DNA from: Nonomuraea guangzhouensis
GTDB lineage: Bacteria; Actinomycetota; Actinomycetes; Streptosporangiales; Streptosporangiaceae
Reading direction: 5' to 3'
NCBI RefSeq assembly: GCF_019396345.1
Contig: NZ_JAHKRM010000011.1
Location: 186,001-250,000 of the forward strand
DNA: 64,000 nt
A program made the translations under genes and the position numbers. Positions 23,918 through 33,631 of this stretch are shown in pieces. Numbering within the stretch: position 1 is the stretch's first letter; the number at the start of each line of letters is the position of its first letter. Below the pieces are notes generated by a model that did not search any database, was not told the origin of the DNA, and saw only the letters and a list, made by a program, of their open reading frames with translations.

Positions 23918-24579
23918 GCCGACTCCAGTTCGGCCATCTGCCGCAGCCTCGCCAGCGCTCGATGCTGAGCGACGCGGACCGCACCTGGTGACATACCGAG
24001 TACATTACCGGTCTCCTCCGCCGACAACCCAGACACCACCCGCAACAACAGCAACTCGCGCTGGTTGTCGGGCAGCTTGGCGAGCAGCCTGCGGGCGTAC
24101 TCCACCTCGATGTAACGGACCACCGTCTCCTCGGGCCCCGGTCCATCGTCGGGCCCGTCCGGTAGATCCTGAGTCGGTACGGCCGAGCGGACCGAACTCC
24201 GCAACGCATCGGCCACCTTGTGCGAGGCGATACCGAAGACGAAGGAGGCGAAAGGCCGCCCCATGTCTCGGTATCGCGGCAGCGCGGACAGGACCGCGAT
24301 GCACACCTCCTGGGCTACGTCATCGGCAATGTGATATTGCCCTGAAACCCTGCCCAGCCTGGCGCGGCAATAGCGCACCACCATCGGACGCAACTCGCCC
24401 AGCAGGGATTCGATCGCACTGCGATCCCCCTGCACGGCGAGGCTCGTCAGTTCCCTTAGGTCGGAGTCATCCGTCCGTGCCGGAAGTCTCGACGCGAGCC
24501 TTACCCCAATTTTGGCGTCGGCGACGCTTCCCTCGCTCACGATAGGCATGATGCCCGCACTGATCGGGCCTGTCGTCAT
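23914..24579 (-). CDS. shbA: SigD/ShbA-type sigma factor
   Basis: 221 residues. The pattern YCRARLGRVSGQYHIADDVAQEVCIAVLSALPRYRDMGRPFASFVFGIASHKVADALR is characteristic of the SigD/ShbA group, and region 4 is GLSAEETGNVLGMSPGAVRVAQHRALARLR. In Streptomyces ShbA drives transcription of the principal sigma gene hrdB, and in mycobacteria SigD is held by the anti-sigma factor RsdA. Position between DUF5319/guaB and groEL supports orthology. The N-terminal ~35 residues vary, so the ATG at 24579 is not certain. Confidence 0.88.
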   Translation of the reverse strand: MTTGPISAGIMPIVSEGSVADAKIGVRLASRLPARTDDSDLRELTSLAVQGDRSAIESLLGELRPMVVRYCRARLGRVSGQYHIADDVAQEVCIAVLSALPRYRDMGRPFASFVFGIASHKVADALRSSVRSAVPTQDLPDGPDDGPGPEETVVRYIEVEYARRLLAKLPDNQRELLLLRVVSGLSAEETGNVLGMSPGAVRVAQHRALARLRQMAELESA

Positions 24580-25121
24580 CGCGAACGGCTACGGATTGGT
24601 CACATTGACGCGACGATAACGGGCAGTAATCAAACGACGACACTAAGCCTTTATTGCGGAAGAATATTTCATCCCATAACCCGAAATGTGCAGAAATTGC
24701 CAGGCGGCTAGACGTTTACGGCACACATCAGGTTTACCCGAATAAAGGAATTTTCCCACTTCATCATCGTTCGGCCACCTCTCCAGCGGCCTGCCGGGAT
24801 TGAGCGTATGTCATATGCCATACCTGGATGTGGGAGTTGGGTCAACGTCTGTGGCCCATGGGAGTGGCCGAGAGTTCGCGATACGCGGCGCCTCAGCGGC
24901 CGAGGAAGTGCCGGGGCGGTAACCGGGCAAGAAGGGCTGGCCGTGGCCCACCATGCGCGCGTCACGGCGCTCAGCCGCCTCCACCGGAGGAGCGTGTCCC
25001 TGGACAGGCGCCGGCCCCGGGCGGCGGGTGGGGCCGGCCCATGCCTGCCGTAAAAGCGGCAAAAACCAGAACACGGCCCGCACCCAGAGAACAGGCGCGA
25101 ACCGTGTAAAGGAGAAGCTGG
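24580..25121. other. Intergenic region where whiB/bldM would be expected
   Basis: These 540 bp between the sigma gene and groEL contain no supported gene. A relatively AT-rich stretch (24640-24790) lies upstream of the sigma gene and could contain its promoter. In Mycobacterium and Streptomyces, whiB-type or bldM-type regulators lie here; I see no WhiB cysteine pattern on either strand. The groEL terminator is at 25010-25038. Confidence 0.6.
25010..25038 (-). terminator. Terminator of the groES-groEL operon
   Basis: GCCGGCCCC (25010-25018) pairs perfectly with GGGGCCGGC (25030-25038) across an 11-nt loop, about 84 bp beyond the groEL stop codon. Confidence 0.6.
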
Positions 25122-26741
<1,620 letters not shown>

Positions 26742-26825
26742 GCTGAAAGTCCTCTCCTAGCGTCGAAAGCCCCGGCCGCACGCGCTCGAACGAGAAGCGC
26801 GCGCCCGGGGCCCGACGCATCCGGC

Positions 26826-27137
26826 TTACTTCTCGATGATCGCGAGAACGTCGCGGGCGGAGAGCACGAGGTACTCCTCGCCGCCGTACTTGACCTCGGT
26901 GCCGCCGTACTTGCTGTAGAGGACGATGTCGCCCTCGGCGACGTCAAGCGGAATGCGCTTGTCGCCGTCCTCATCCCAGTTGCCCGGGCCCACCGCGAGG
27001 ACCTTGCCCTCTTGCGGCTTCTCCTTGGCGGTGTCAGGGATGACCAGGCCGGAAGCGGTCGTCTGCTCGGCCTCAAGCGGCTGAACCACAATGCGGTCGC
27101 CGAGCGGCTTAACGGGAACCTTGGTGGCGGTCGTCAC
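26826..27137 (-). CDS. groES: Co-chaperonin GroES
   Basis: 103 residues. GroES caps the GroEL chamber. The conserved VKPLGDRIVVQPLEAEQTTASGLVIPDTAKEKPQEG includes the mobile loop that contacts GroEL, and GPGNWDEDG, VLYSKYGGTEVKYGGEEYLVL and the terminal DVLAIIEK are typical. The first residues MTTATKVPVK are a common actinobacterial N-terminus. It is first in the groES-groEL operon, and its promoter and CIRCE operator lie about 90-150 bp upstream. Confidence 0.97.
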   Translation of the reverse strand: MTTATKVPVKPLGDRIVVQPLEAEQTTASGLVIPDTAKEKPQEGKVLAVGPGNWDEDGDKRIPLDVAEGDIVLYSKYGGTEVKYGGEEYLVLSARDVLAIIEK

Positions 27138-27225
27138 GATCGGACCTCCCCTTCAGATTTGAATGATCTAGAAGAGGCGACCAGCGGGGCCTGCCGTCGC
27201 GGGTGTCAGACCTGCCTCGTCGCAC

Positions 27226-27254
27226 GTTGGCACTCTCAAGGGGAGAGTGCCAAC
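27226..27254 (-). promoter_or_regulatory. CIRCE operator (HrcA-binding site)
   Basis: TTGGCACTC-N9-GAGTGCCAA at 27227-27253 is a perfect inverted repeat; one further G-C pair extends it to 27226-27254. It is the CIRCE consensus TTAGCACTC-N9-GAGTGCTAA with one symmetric change in each arm. It lies in the groES leader, so HrcA should repress groES-groEL at normal temperature. Confidence 0.92.
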
Positions 27255-27258
27255 AGGA

Positions 27259-27287
27259 AACATATGCAAGAGGGGCTTGACAGTCAA
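27259..27287 (-). promoter_or_regulatory. groES promoter
   Basis: On the minus strand TTGACT (27287-27282) and TATGTT (27264-27259) are separated by exactly 17 nt, a good housekeeping-sigma promoter. The predicted start falls at about 27252, at the edge of the CIRCE element, so bound HrcA would block initiation. Confidence 0.75.
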
Positions 27288-27729
27288 CACGAACGCGTCT
27301 GCTCAGAGCGATCAGGCCCAAGAGGTTGCCCAAGGTTGAGGGTAAATGGGGTGACACGTGCTCGTGGCGTACGGGGGATGCGTGAGTGCACACGAGTACC
27401 CGCTTTACGCGCACAGCGGACACATCACGCCGCCCGCCGCATCTGGCCAGGCAGACGCGCCGACTACCCGCCCAACCCGGACGGGCACACGCGTCAGGCC
27501 ACCCGCCCAACCCGGTCGTTCCACCCACCCGCCACACGGACGGGCAGACCTGTCCCTGCCACCCGCCGTACCCGTCAAGGACCCGCCACGCCTCGGACGG
27601 GCGCATACGTCAGAGCGCCCACCACACCTACAGGCAGCCACTCGTCCCTTCACCGCCGCCTTCGTGCCTATGGGGTCGCGGACGGGCCGGGGCCTGGAGC
27701 GTGGCGGAGAGGCGCTAGCGTGGTGTGAC
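27288..27729. repeat. C-rich intergenic region with degenerate ACCCGCC repeats
   Basis: The plus strand is unusually rich in C and poor in G. ACCCGCC occurs at 27466, 27501, 27527, 27561 and 27581, usually followed by a CCCGG or CGGACGGGC-like segment, with units spaced 20-35 bp. The frame of the following methyltransferase is open back to 27358, but the encoded Pro/Thr/Arg-rich stretch looks non-coding. Confidence 0.5.
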
Positions 27730-29439
27730 GTGGATCTCGACGCCTTCACCGAGTTGCTCACCCCGCGCGGGCAGCGCGCTCTGGCTGAGGCCGTCGAGCT
27801 GGTGGGAGCCGACCCGGTGGCCGCGGCGACGAGACTGCGGAGGACCTACGACGCCGCGCTCACGTCGGCCGCGCTCACCCAGGCGGGACTACGCGACCGC
27901 GCCAGAGCCAAGTTCGGCATCGACGCGGCCAGCATGTACTTCACTCCACACGGCCTGGAGCAGGCCACCCGCGCCGAGGTCGGCACCCACCGCGCCCGCC
28001 GCCTGACCACACTCACCGACGGAACGCGGGCCGCATCCGGCGAAGTGCAGGGCGCAGCCAGGGAAACGCGGGTTACGGCCGGTGGAGCGCAAGGCTTGGC
28101 CAGTGGAACGCGGGTGGTGGACGTCTGCTGCGGGATCGGCGGCGACTTCATCGCGCTGGCCCGCGCCGGGTGCGTCGTGGACGCCGTGGACCTCGATCCG
28201 CTGACCGTCGCAGTCGCCCGGGCGAACGCAGAAGCGCTAGGGCTCGGGGATCGGGTCACCGTCCGGGTGGGTGACGCCGCGATGGTCTCGCCGGAGGGCT
28301 ACGACTGGCTGTTCGCCGACCCCGCCCGCCGTACGAGCCGGGGCAGGACGTTCGACCCCATGGCCTACTCGCCGCCGTGGCCGGTCGTACTCGACCTGGT
28401 CGCCAGGGCCCCGCGGGCTTGCCTGAAGGTGGCTCCGGGGATCCCGTACGAGTTCATCCCGGCCGGCGCCGAAGCCGAGTGGGTGTCGTACAAGGGCGAG
28501 GTGAAGGAAGCATCCCTCTGGACGGGCTCCACCGCTACGACCAGCACCACAGAGGTCACCGACACCACGACCACGACCGGCGCCCCAGACACAACCAACA
28601 CTCTCGAAACAGACGAAGCAACCACAAGCGGTGCCGCAGTTCCGATCGGCGCTGCGGACATGGCCGGCGCTACGGACACGGCCGACGCCACAGGGGTGCT
28701 CGGCGAGGGGGACACGATCGGCGATGCGGGTCCAAGCACCGCCGCAGACACAACCGGCGCTGTTGAGCGGCCGGGCGACGCGGTGCAACCGGCGACGCAG
28801 CCGGACGGCGCAGCGCCGCCAGCGACGCAGCCCGACGATGCGGCGCCACCGGCGAAGCTACCCAGCAGCGCAGTGCCACCAGCGACGCAGCCCAACGGCG
28901 CGGTGCGGCTGACGATGCAGCCCAACGGCGCAGCGCCACCGACGACGCAGCCCAACGGGGCGGTACCACCGACGGCACTGCCCGGTGGAGCGGTGCGGCG
29001 GGCGACGTTGTTGCCCGGTGGGGAAACACTCGTCGCCCGCGGGGTCGAGGCGCCGATCGGTCCCGTCGGGCGCTATGTGTACGAGCCCGACGGGGCCGCG
29101 ATCCGTGCACACCTCGTCGGGGAGGTCGCCGAGATGGTCAATGGCCGCCTCCCCGACCCGATGATCGCCTACATCACGAGCGATGAGGCGTTCGACACCC
29201 CGTGGGCCGCGCGTTACTCGGTGGAAGAAGTGCTGCCGTTCTCGCTGAAGCGCCTCCGCGCCGCCCTTCGCGAGCGGCAAATCGGAAATGTCGTCATCAA
29301 GAAGCGGGCCTCGGCAGTCGACATCGAGCGGCTCAGAAATGACCTTCGGCTTTCTGGCGATAAATCAGCGGTAATCATCCTGACCCGCATCATGAATAAG
29401 CCTTCCGTCCTGATTTGCCAGGCCGCCCCACCTGCATAA
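27730..29439 (+). CDS. THUMP-like class I methyltransferase with a large low-complexity insertion
   Basis: 569 residues from the GTG at 27730, against roughly 390-400 for relatives. Residues 1-~265 contain a helical N-domain (LTPRGQRALAEAVELVG), SAM motif I VVDVCCGIGGDF (~128-139), AVDLDPLTVAVARANA, and the FADPARR motif near residue 195. The family C-terminus resumes at LLPGGETLVARG (~427), with GRYVYEPDGAAIRAHLVGEVA and GNVVIKKRASAVDIERLR. Between them lie ~160 residues: first a Thr/Asp-rich stretch, then eight 10-residue repeats of the PNGAxPPATQ type. The enzyme is probably an RNA methyltransferase, and the insertion is likely a disordered surface loop. Confidence 0.82.
   Translation: MDLDAFTELLTPRGQRALAEAVELVGADPVAAATRLRRTYDAALTSAALTQAGLRDRARAKFGIDAASMYFTPHGLEQATRAEVGTHRARRLTTLTDGTRAASGEVQGAARETRVTAGGAQGLASGTRVVDVCCGIGGDFIALARAGCVVDAVDLDPLTVAVARANAEALGLGDRVTVRVGDAAMVSPEGYDWLFADPARRTSRGRTFDPMAYSPPWPVVLDLVARAPRACLKVAPGIPYEFIPAGAEAEWVSYKGEVKEASLWTGSTATTSTTEVTDTTTTTGAPDTTNTLETDEATTSGAAVPIGAADMAGATDTADATGVLGEGDTIGDAGPSTAADTTGAVERPGDAVQPATQPDGAAPPATQPDDAAPPAKLPSSAVPPATQPNGAVRLTMQPNGAAPPTTQPNGAVPPTALPGGAVRRATLLPGGETLVARGVEAPIGPVGRYVYEPDGAAIRAHLVGEVAEMVNGRLPDPMIAYITSDEAFDTPWAARYSVEEVLPFSLKRLRAALRERQIGNVVIKKRASAVDIERLRNDLRLSGDKSAVIILTRIMNKPSVLICQAAPPA
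28771..29010 (+). repeat. 30-bp minisatellite, eight in-frame units
   Basis: Eight consecutive 30-bp units start at 28771, 28801, 28831, 28861, 28891, 28921, 28951 and 28981, most beginning CCC(A/G) and ending ACGCAG. Each encodes a decapeptide like PNGAAPPTTQ. Because the unit is a multiple of 3, copy-number change would not shift the frame. Confidence 0.85.
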
Positions 29440-29617
29440 ATGACAAATCCGGGCGTTCCCGGGCCAATACCTATCTTTCACTTCGCCCCTGACTTACCTT
29501 GATCGAGAGGCTAAGGTGGGCACGCTGGCGGTTAGCCGCGCTCTCTTTCTTCCATCTGCAAACCGGACCTATCCCACCGCTGCGCGGCAGACCGTCGGCG
29601 AGCGAAGGAGCCTTTCG

Positions 29618-31576
29618 GTGGATCACTCCAACCACACCACCCTTCTACAGGCAGGCGGCGATTCCGCCATCTCCGAAAGGATGCGGGACCTGCTCGCGCG
29701 TGCTTCCCAGGATCACGTGTACGAGCAGCGCACCCAGGGCGCCGTCCTCGACGAGATCCGCCAGCGCCTCGAAGGTATGGAGTGGCTGCTGCGCGAGGTC
29801 CGCGAGCGGGAGCTTGGCGGGCTGAGCGGCACGCTCGAGACGGTGAGCGGGCGGCTTGACGACATCGCGGCCAAACCGCCGATGTGGGCCGAGGGCCTCG
29901 CCCAGCATGTGGAGGCGGTACGCGACCACGTTGACGCCGTCGGCGAGCAGGTGGGCACCGTTGACGCGCATGTGGAGTCGGTTCATCAGCGGGTGGCGCC
30001 GGTGTCGGAGCTGCCGGGGCTCTGGGCCGAGGTCGGCAGCGTCGGCGACAACGTGGACGAGGTGCTCAAGAAGCTGCAGTCGGTCCTCGACTGCACCGAC
30101 GGCATCACCCAGCGGATGGGTGACCTGGGCACGAGGCTGGGCCAGCTCACCACGGGCATGGAGGCCGCCGCCAGCCGCTTCACCCGCATCGACAAGTCAC
30201 TCGCCGAGCTGACCGCCCGCACCGACCGCATCGAAGGCGCGGTGCTGGAGCTGCCCGACGGCTTCGAAGGCAAGCTCGCCGCCACGGCCGAGCAACTCGA
30301 CGGCAAGCTCGCCGCCACCGTCAACCAACTCGACGGCAGGCTCACCGCCACAACCGAGCAGCTCGACGACAAGCTCACCGCCACCGCTGCGCAACTCACC
30401 GCCGCCACCGACCAGCTCGACAGCAAGCTCACCGCCACCGCCAACCAACTCGGCGGCAAGCTCACCGCGGCGACGGACCGCCTCGGCGCCCAGGTGGACG
30501 GCACCGAGCAACGCCTCACCGGCCGCCTGGACGACACCGAGCAGCAGCTGGCCGATCTGGACCAGCGACTCGCCGGCCGCCTGGACAAGACCGAGCAGGC
30601 CCTGACCACGCGCATCGACAAGACCGAGCAGGCCGTGACCGCGCGTCTCGACAAGACCGAGCAAGGTCTCACCGCCCGTCTAGGCGAGTCCGTGCAGCGC
30701 CTGTCCGGCCGCTTCGACGAGACCGAGCAGCGCCTGGCCGGTCGCCTCGACGCCGTCGACGGCAAACTGCTCGACGCCCACAGCGGGCTAGGCGGCGTCG
30801 ACCAGCACCTCAGCTCCGTCAACAGCCACCTGACCACGGTCAACAGCCACCTGTCCCGCCACGACGACCGGTTCGACGCGCTCGACGGCAGAGTCGACGG
30901 CCACTTCATCCGGCTCGACGAACGCCTGGCCGTCGCCGACCGGCACCTCACCGAGTCCGCCACCCGCAACGAGGGCCGCTTCAACCAACTCGACAACGGC
31001 CTGGAGTCACTCGACGAACGCCTGGGCGAGGTGGAGGAGCGCCTGACCACCCGCTTCGACAGCCTGGACAACCAGCTCACCGGCGTCAACGCCACCGTGA
31101 CGGGCCTGAGCGAGAGGCTCACCGAGGTCGACCTCTCCGTAACCGGCCTGAACACCCATCTGGCCGGCGTCGACACCTCGATCAACGGCCTCGGCACCCA
31201 GCTCAACAGCGTGGAGACCAACCTGACCGGTCTGGCCGTACGCGCCGAACAGGCCGGCGAGCACCTCGAAGCCGTCGACGACCGCATCGAGGCCGTCAAC
31301 CAGCGCATCGGCCAGCTGCCCGCGACGCTCAGCATCGGCGAGCGGGTGCGCGAGCTCCTCGACTCCCAGACCACCGACCAGGGCGAGCGCCTGGCCGCCG
31401 CCGCGTCCGCGCTCACGGAGCTGGTCGCGGCACGCCCCGACCGCTCCGAGCTCACCCAGACGGTCACCGACATCGTCGAGCCCGCCACGGGCGACCTCAC
31501 CAAGCGCCTGGGCGCCCTGGAGGAGACCATGCTCGCCCTCGCCGAAGCCCTCCTGCGCCCCACAAGAAAAGACTGA
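29618..31576 (+). CDS. Long amphipathic-repeat (coiled-coil/apolipoprotein-like) protein
   Basis: 652 residues from the GTG at 29618, with GAAGGAG 7 nt upstream. There is no signal peptide or membrane helix. Almost the whole protein is predicted alpha-helix built of repeats. Around residues 215-300 it shows 11-residue units such as QLDGKLAATAE and QLDDKLTATAA, and around 320-380 units such as RLDKTEQALTT. Later parts keep a similar spacing (SSVNSHLTTVNSHLSRHDD). Such 11-residue repeats form right-handed coiled coils or lipid-surface helices. The function is unknown; a cytoskeletal, scaffold or membrane-surface role is only a guess. No operon partner. Confidence 0.8.
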   Translation: MDHSNHTTLLQAGGDSAISERMRDLLARASQDHVYEQRTQGAVLDEIRQRLEGMEWLLREVRERELGGLSGTLETVSGRLDDIAAKPPMWAEGLAQHVEAVRDHVDAVGEQVGTVDAHVESVHQRVAPVSELPGLWAEVGSVGDNVDEVLKKLQSVLDCTDGITQRMGDLGTRLGQLTTGMEAAASRFTRIDKSLAELTARTDRIEGAVLELPDGFEGKLAATAEQLDGKLAATVNQLDGRLTATTEQLDDKLTATAAQLTAATDQLDSKLTATANQLGGKLTAATDRLGAQVDGTEQRLTGRLDDTEQQLADLDQRLAGRLDKTEQALTTRIDKTEQAVTARLDKTEQGLTARLGESVQRLSGRFDETEQRLAGRLDAVDGKLLDAHSGLGGVDQHLSSVNSHLTTVNSHLSRHDDRFDALDGRVDGHFIRLDERLAVADRHLTESATRNEGRFNQLDNGLESLDERLGEVEERLTTRFDSLDNQLTGVNATVTGLSERLTEVDLSVTGLNTHLAGVDTSINGLGTQLNSVETNLTGLAVRAEQAGEHLEAVDDRIEAVNQRIGQLPATLSIGERVRELLDSQTTDQGERLAAAASALTELVAARPDRSELTQTVTDIVEPATGDLTKRLGALEETMLALAEALLRPTRKD

Positions 31577-31729
31577 CCTCCCTGTACGGCACAGCCAAGG
31601 TCACCCGCACGCGCCGACCTGGGCGCGCGACCTTCCTGGCCGGTCGTGAACGCTCACGGGGTTCCCGCCGTGACGACGCGCATTCTGGGCCGTCGCCGGG
31701 GCAGGCCGACCCCCCGTCGCACCGGCCCC

Positions 31730-32653
31730 TCAGGACAAATGCGAGAGCTTGTCCGGGTTCACCAGCCCATACACCCCGCCCACCCGAATACCCGTCTCAT
31801 CCGGCTCCACGGTAACCGCCACTCGAACCTCCCCACCGTCCAGCAGCAGGAACGTCGGAGACACCGCCGTCTCCACCCACCGGACGTCCAGCCCCGCGTA
31901 CCGGGGAACGATTCCGGTGAGCACCCGCGCCACCCGGTCCGCCCCATAGATCGGGCGCAGCGACGCCCGCACCCGGCCACCCCCGTCGTTCCACATGATG
32001 ACGTCCGGAGACAACACCGCCAGCAGGTCGGCGAGGCTGCCGCCCGCCATCGCGGCAACGAAGCGCTCGGCCACCTCACGCGCCACCTGAGGATCGGCCG
32101 GGTAACGTGGGCGACGGGCCTGGACGTGTTCGCGGGCCCGGCGGGCGAGTTGGCGAGCCGCCGCCGGTGTGCGGTCCAGGATGCGGGCGATCTCGGCATG
32201 CTCGAACCCGAACGCCTCCCGCAGCACGAACGCCGCCCGTTCCAGCGGTGACAGCGTCTCCAGCACGACCAGCAGGCCCGTGGTGACGTTCTCGGCGGCC
32301 GTCACCGGGTAGTCGGGGGTCACCAGCGGCTCGGGCAGCCACGGGCCGGGATAGTCCTCTCTTGCGGCACGCAGGCCGCGCAGCCGCTCCAGGGCCCGCC
32401 GGACGGCGATGCGGACGAGGTAGGCGCGCGGATTGTCCACGCGGACCAGGTCGACACCGGCCCAGCGCAGCCAGGTGTCCTGCACGACGTCCTCGGCGTC
32501 GGCCACGCTGCCGAGCATGTCGTAGGCCAGGGTGAACAGCAGGTTCCGATGCTCCCAGAACACCGCCTCAGCATCGGCCACGATCCCCTCCAGCTCCCCC
32601 AGGCGGTTTCGGCCCACCGTAACGGGCAGGTAGGTCACCTCCCCGCTCGCCAT
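31730..32653 (-). CDS. ECF41-type sigma factor with C-terminal SnoaL-like domain
   Basis: 307 residues from the ATG at 32653; the frame is open upstream through the divergent gene, but that part is not sigma-like. Region 2 is FWEHRNLLFTLAYDMLGSVADAEDVVQDTWLRW, then the linker WLPEPL, and region 4 is FEHAEIARILDRTPAAARQLARRAREH. The C-terminal domain carries MWNDGGGRVRASLRPIYG and ends VNPDKLSHLS; the DGGG and NPDKL motifs define ECF41. The domain controls the factor in cis. It is divergent from an epimerase-type gene, the standard ECF41 target, with a TGTCACA element between them. Confidence 0.92.
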   Translation of the reverse strand: MASGEVTYLPVTVGRNRLGELEGIVADAEAVFWEHRNLLFTLAYDMLGSVADAEDVVQDTWLRWAGVDLVRVDNPRAYLVRIAVRRALERLRGLRAAREDYPGPWLPEPLVTPDYPVTAAENVTTGLLVVLETLSPLERAAFVLREAFGFEHAEIARILDRTPAAARQLARRAREHVQARRPRYPADPQVAREVAERFVAAMAGGSLADLLAVLSPDVIMWNDGGGRVRASLRPIYGADRVARVLTGIVPRYAGLDVRWVETAVSPTFLLLDGGEVRVAVTVEPDETGIRVGGVYGLVNPDKLSHLS

Positions 32654-32659
32654 GTCACA
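32653..32659 (+). promoter_or_regulatory. TGTCACA element, likely ECF41 -35 box
   Basis: TGTCACA matches the -35 consensus reported for ECF41-type promoters. It is oriented toward the epimerase-type gene at 32723 and touches the sigma start codon on the other strand. A clear CGTC -10 is not seen at the usual spacing; the nearest is CGCATC at 32675. Confidence 0.5.
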
Positions 32660-32722
32660 TCGAACGCCCCGCCACGCATCTGTTGCGTGAGAACACCACC
32701 ACCACACGACAAGGAAGCAGGT

Positions 32723-33631
32723 ATGAAGGTACTTCTGGCAGGAGCCACCGGCACCGTCGGCACCGAGCTGATCCCCCAGCTGATCTCCGCCGGCCACTCC
32801 GTGCTCGGCCTCACCCGTACCGAGCGCGGTGCCGCCAAGCTGGCGGAGGCGGGCGTGACCGGCCTGGTCGCGGACATGATGGACCGAGACGCCCTGCTCG
32901 CCGCGGTGAAGGGTCATCAGGCCGACGCGGTGATGCACCAGGCGACGGCGATCACCGGCGTGCCGCTGTTCCACCGCGCGCTGTATCCGACCGGCGCGCT
33001 GCGCGAGCGGGGCACGGCCAACCTGATCGCGGCCGCCGAGGAGGTCGGCGCGCGCCGCTTCGTCACGCAGTCGTTCTTCCTCGGGTACGGCTACCGCGAC
33101 CACGGCCCGGAACCGGTGACCGAGGACCGGCCGTTCGCCGAACCCGCCAGGGGCCCGTTCGGCGTGCACATGAGGACGATTCGCGCCAACGAGGAGCAGG
33201 TGTTCAACACACCGGGCATCGAGGGCATCGCCCTGCGCTACGGCCTGTTCTACGGCCCCGAGGTGACCACGCGGAAGATGATGGCCATGGCGAGGCGGCG
33301 GATGCTGCCGGAGGTGCACCCAGCCAGCGTCATCTCGCTCGTGCACATCCACGACGCCGCTTCGGCCGCCGTCGCCGCGCTCGACCGGGGTCGGCCCGGT
33401 CAGGCGTACAACGTCGCTGATGACGAGCCGGTGGCGTTCGACGAATACGTCCGGGCGCTGGCCCGGGCGGCGAAGGCCCCCGCGCCGCCGCGGGTGCCCG
33501 GCTGGTTGCTGACGCCGGTGCCGTACATGCGGGCCTTCATGACGGGCGTTCGCATCCGGATATCCAGCGAACGCGCGAAACGGGAGCTCGGCTGGGCGCC
33601 CGCCTACCCCTCCTATCGCGACGGCCTGTGA
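32723..33631 (+). CDS. NAD(P)-dependent epimerase/dehydratase family protein
   Basis: 302 residues from the ATG at 32723, with AAGGAAG upstream. The extended-SDR Rossmann motif GATGTVGTELI is at residues ~7-17, followed by a domain with HQATAITG, FFLGYGYRDHG (in the active-site tyrosine region) and ALRYGLFYGPEV. Members of this family act on nucleotide sugars or other carbonyl compounds; the substrate is unknown. Its place next to an ECF41 sigma gene fits the rule that ECF41 factors control an adjacent epimerase, oxidoreductase or carboxymuconolactone-decarboxylase gene. Confidence 0.88.
   Translation: MKVLLAGATGTVGTELIPQLISAGHSVLGLTRTERGAAKLAEAGVTGLVADMMDRDALLAAVKGHQADAVMHQATAITGVPLFHRALYPTGALRERGTANLIAAAEEVGARRFVTQSFFLGYGYRDHGPEPVTEDRPFAEPARGPFGVHMRTIRANEEQVFNTPGIEGIALRYGLFYGPEVTTRKMMAMARRRMLPEVHPASVISLVHIHDAASAAVAALDRGRPGQAYNVADDEPVAFDEYVRALARAAKAPAPPRVPGWLLTPVPYMRAFMTGVRIRISSERAKRELGWAPAYPSYRDGL

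Noticed and set aside
27358..27729. Longer N-terminus for the THUMP-like methyltransferase
   Set aside because: The added stretch is Pro/Thr/Arg-rich, corresponds to the repeated C-rich DNA and has no counterpart in the family; the GTG at 27730 gives the expected N-domain.
28771..29010. CRISPR array (regular 30-bp units)
   Set aside because: Units are directly adjacent without unique spacers, are in frame within a protein gene and translate to a decapeptide repeat; no cas genes are present.
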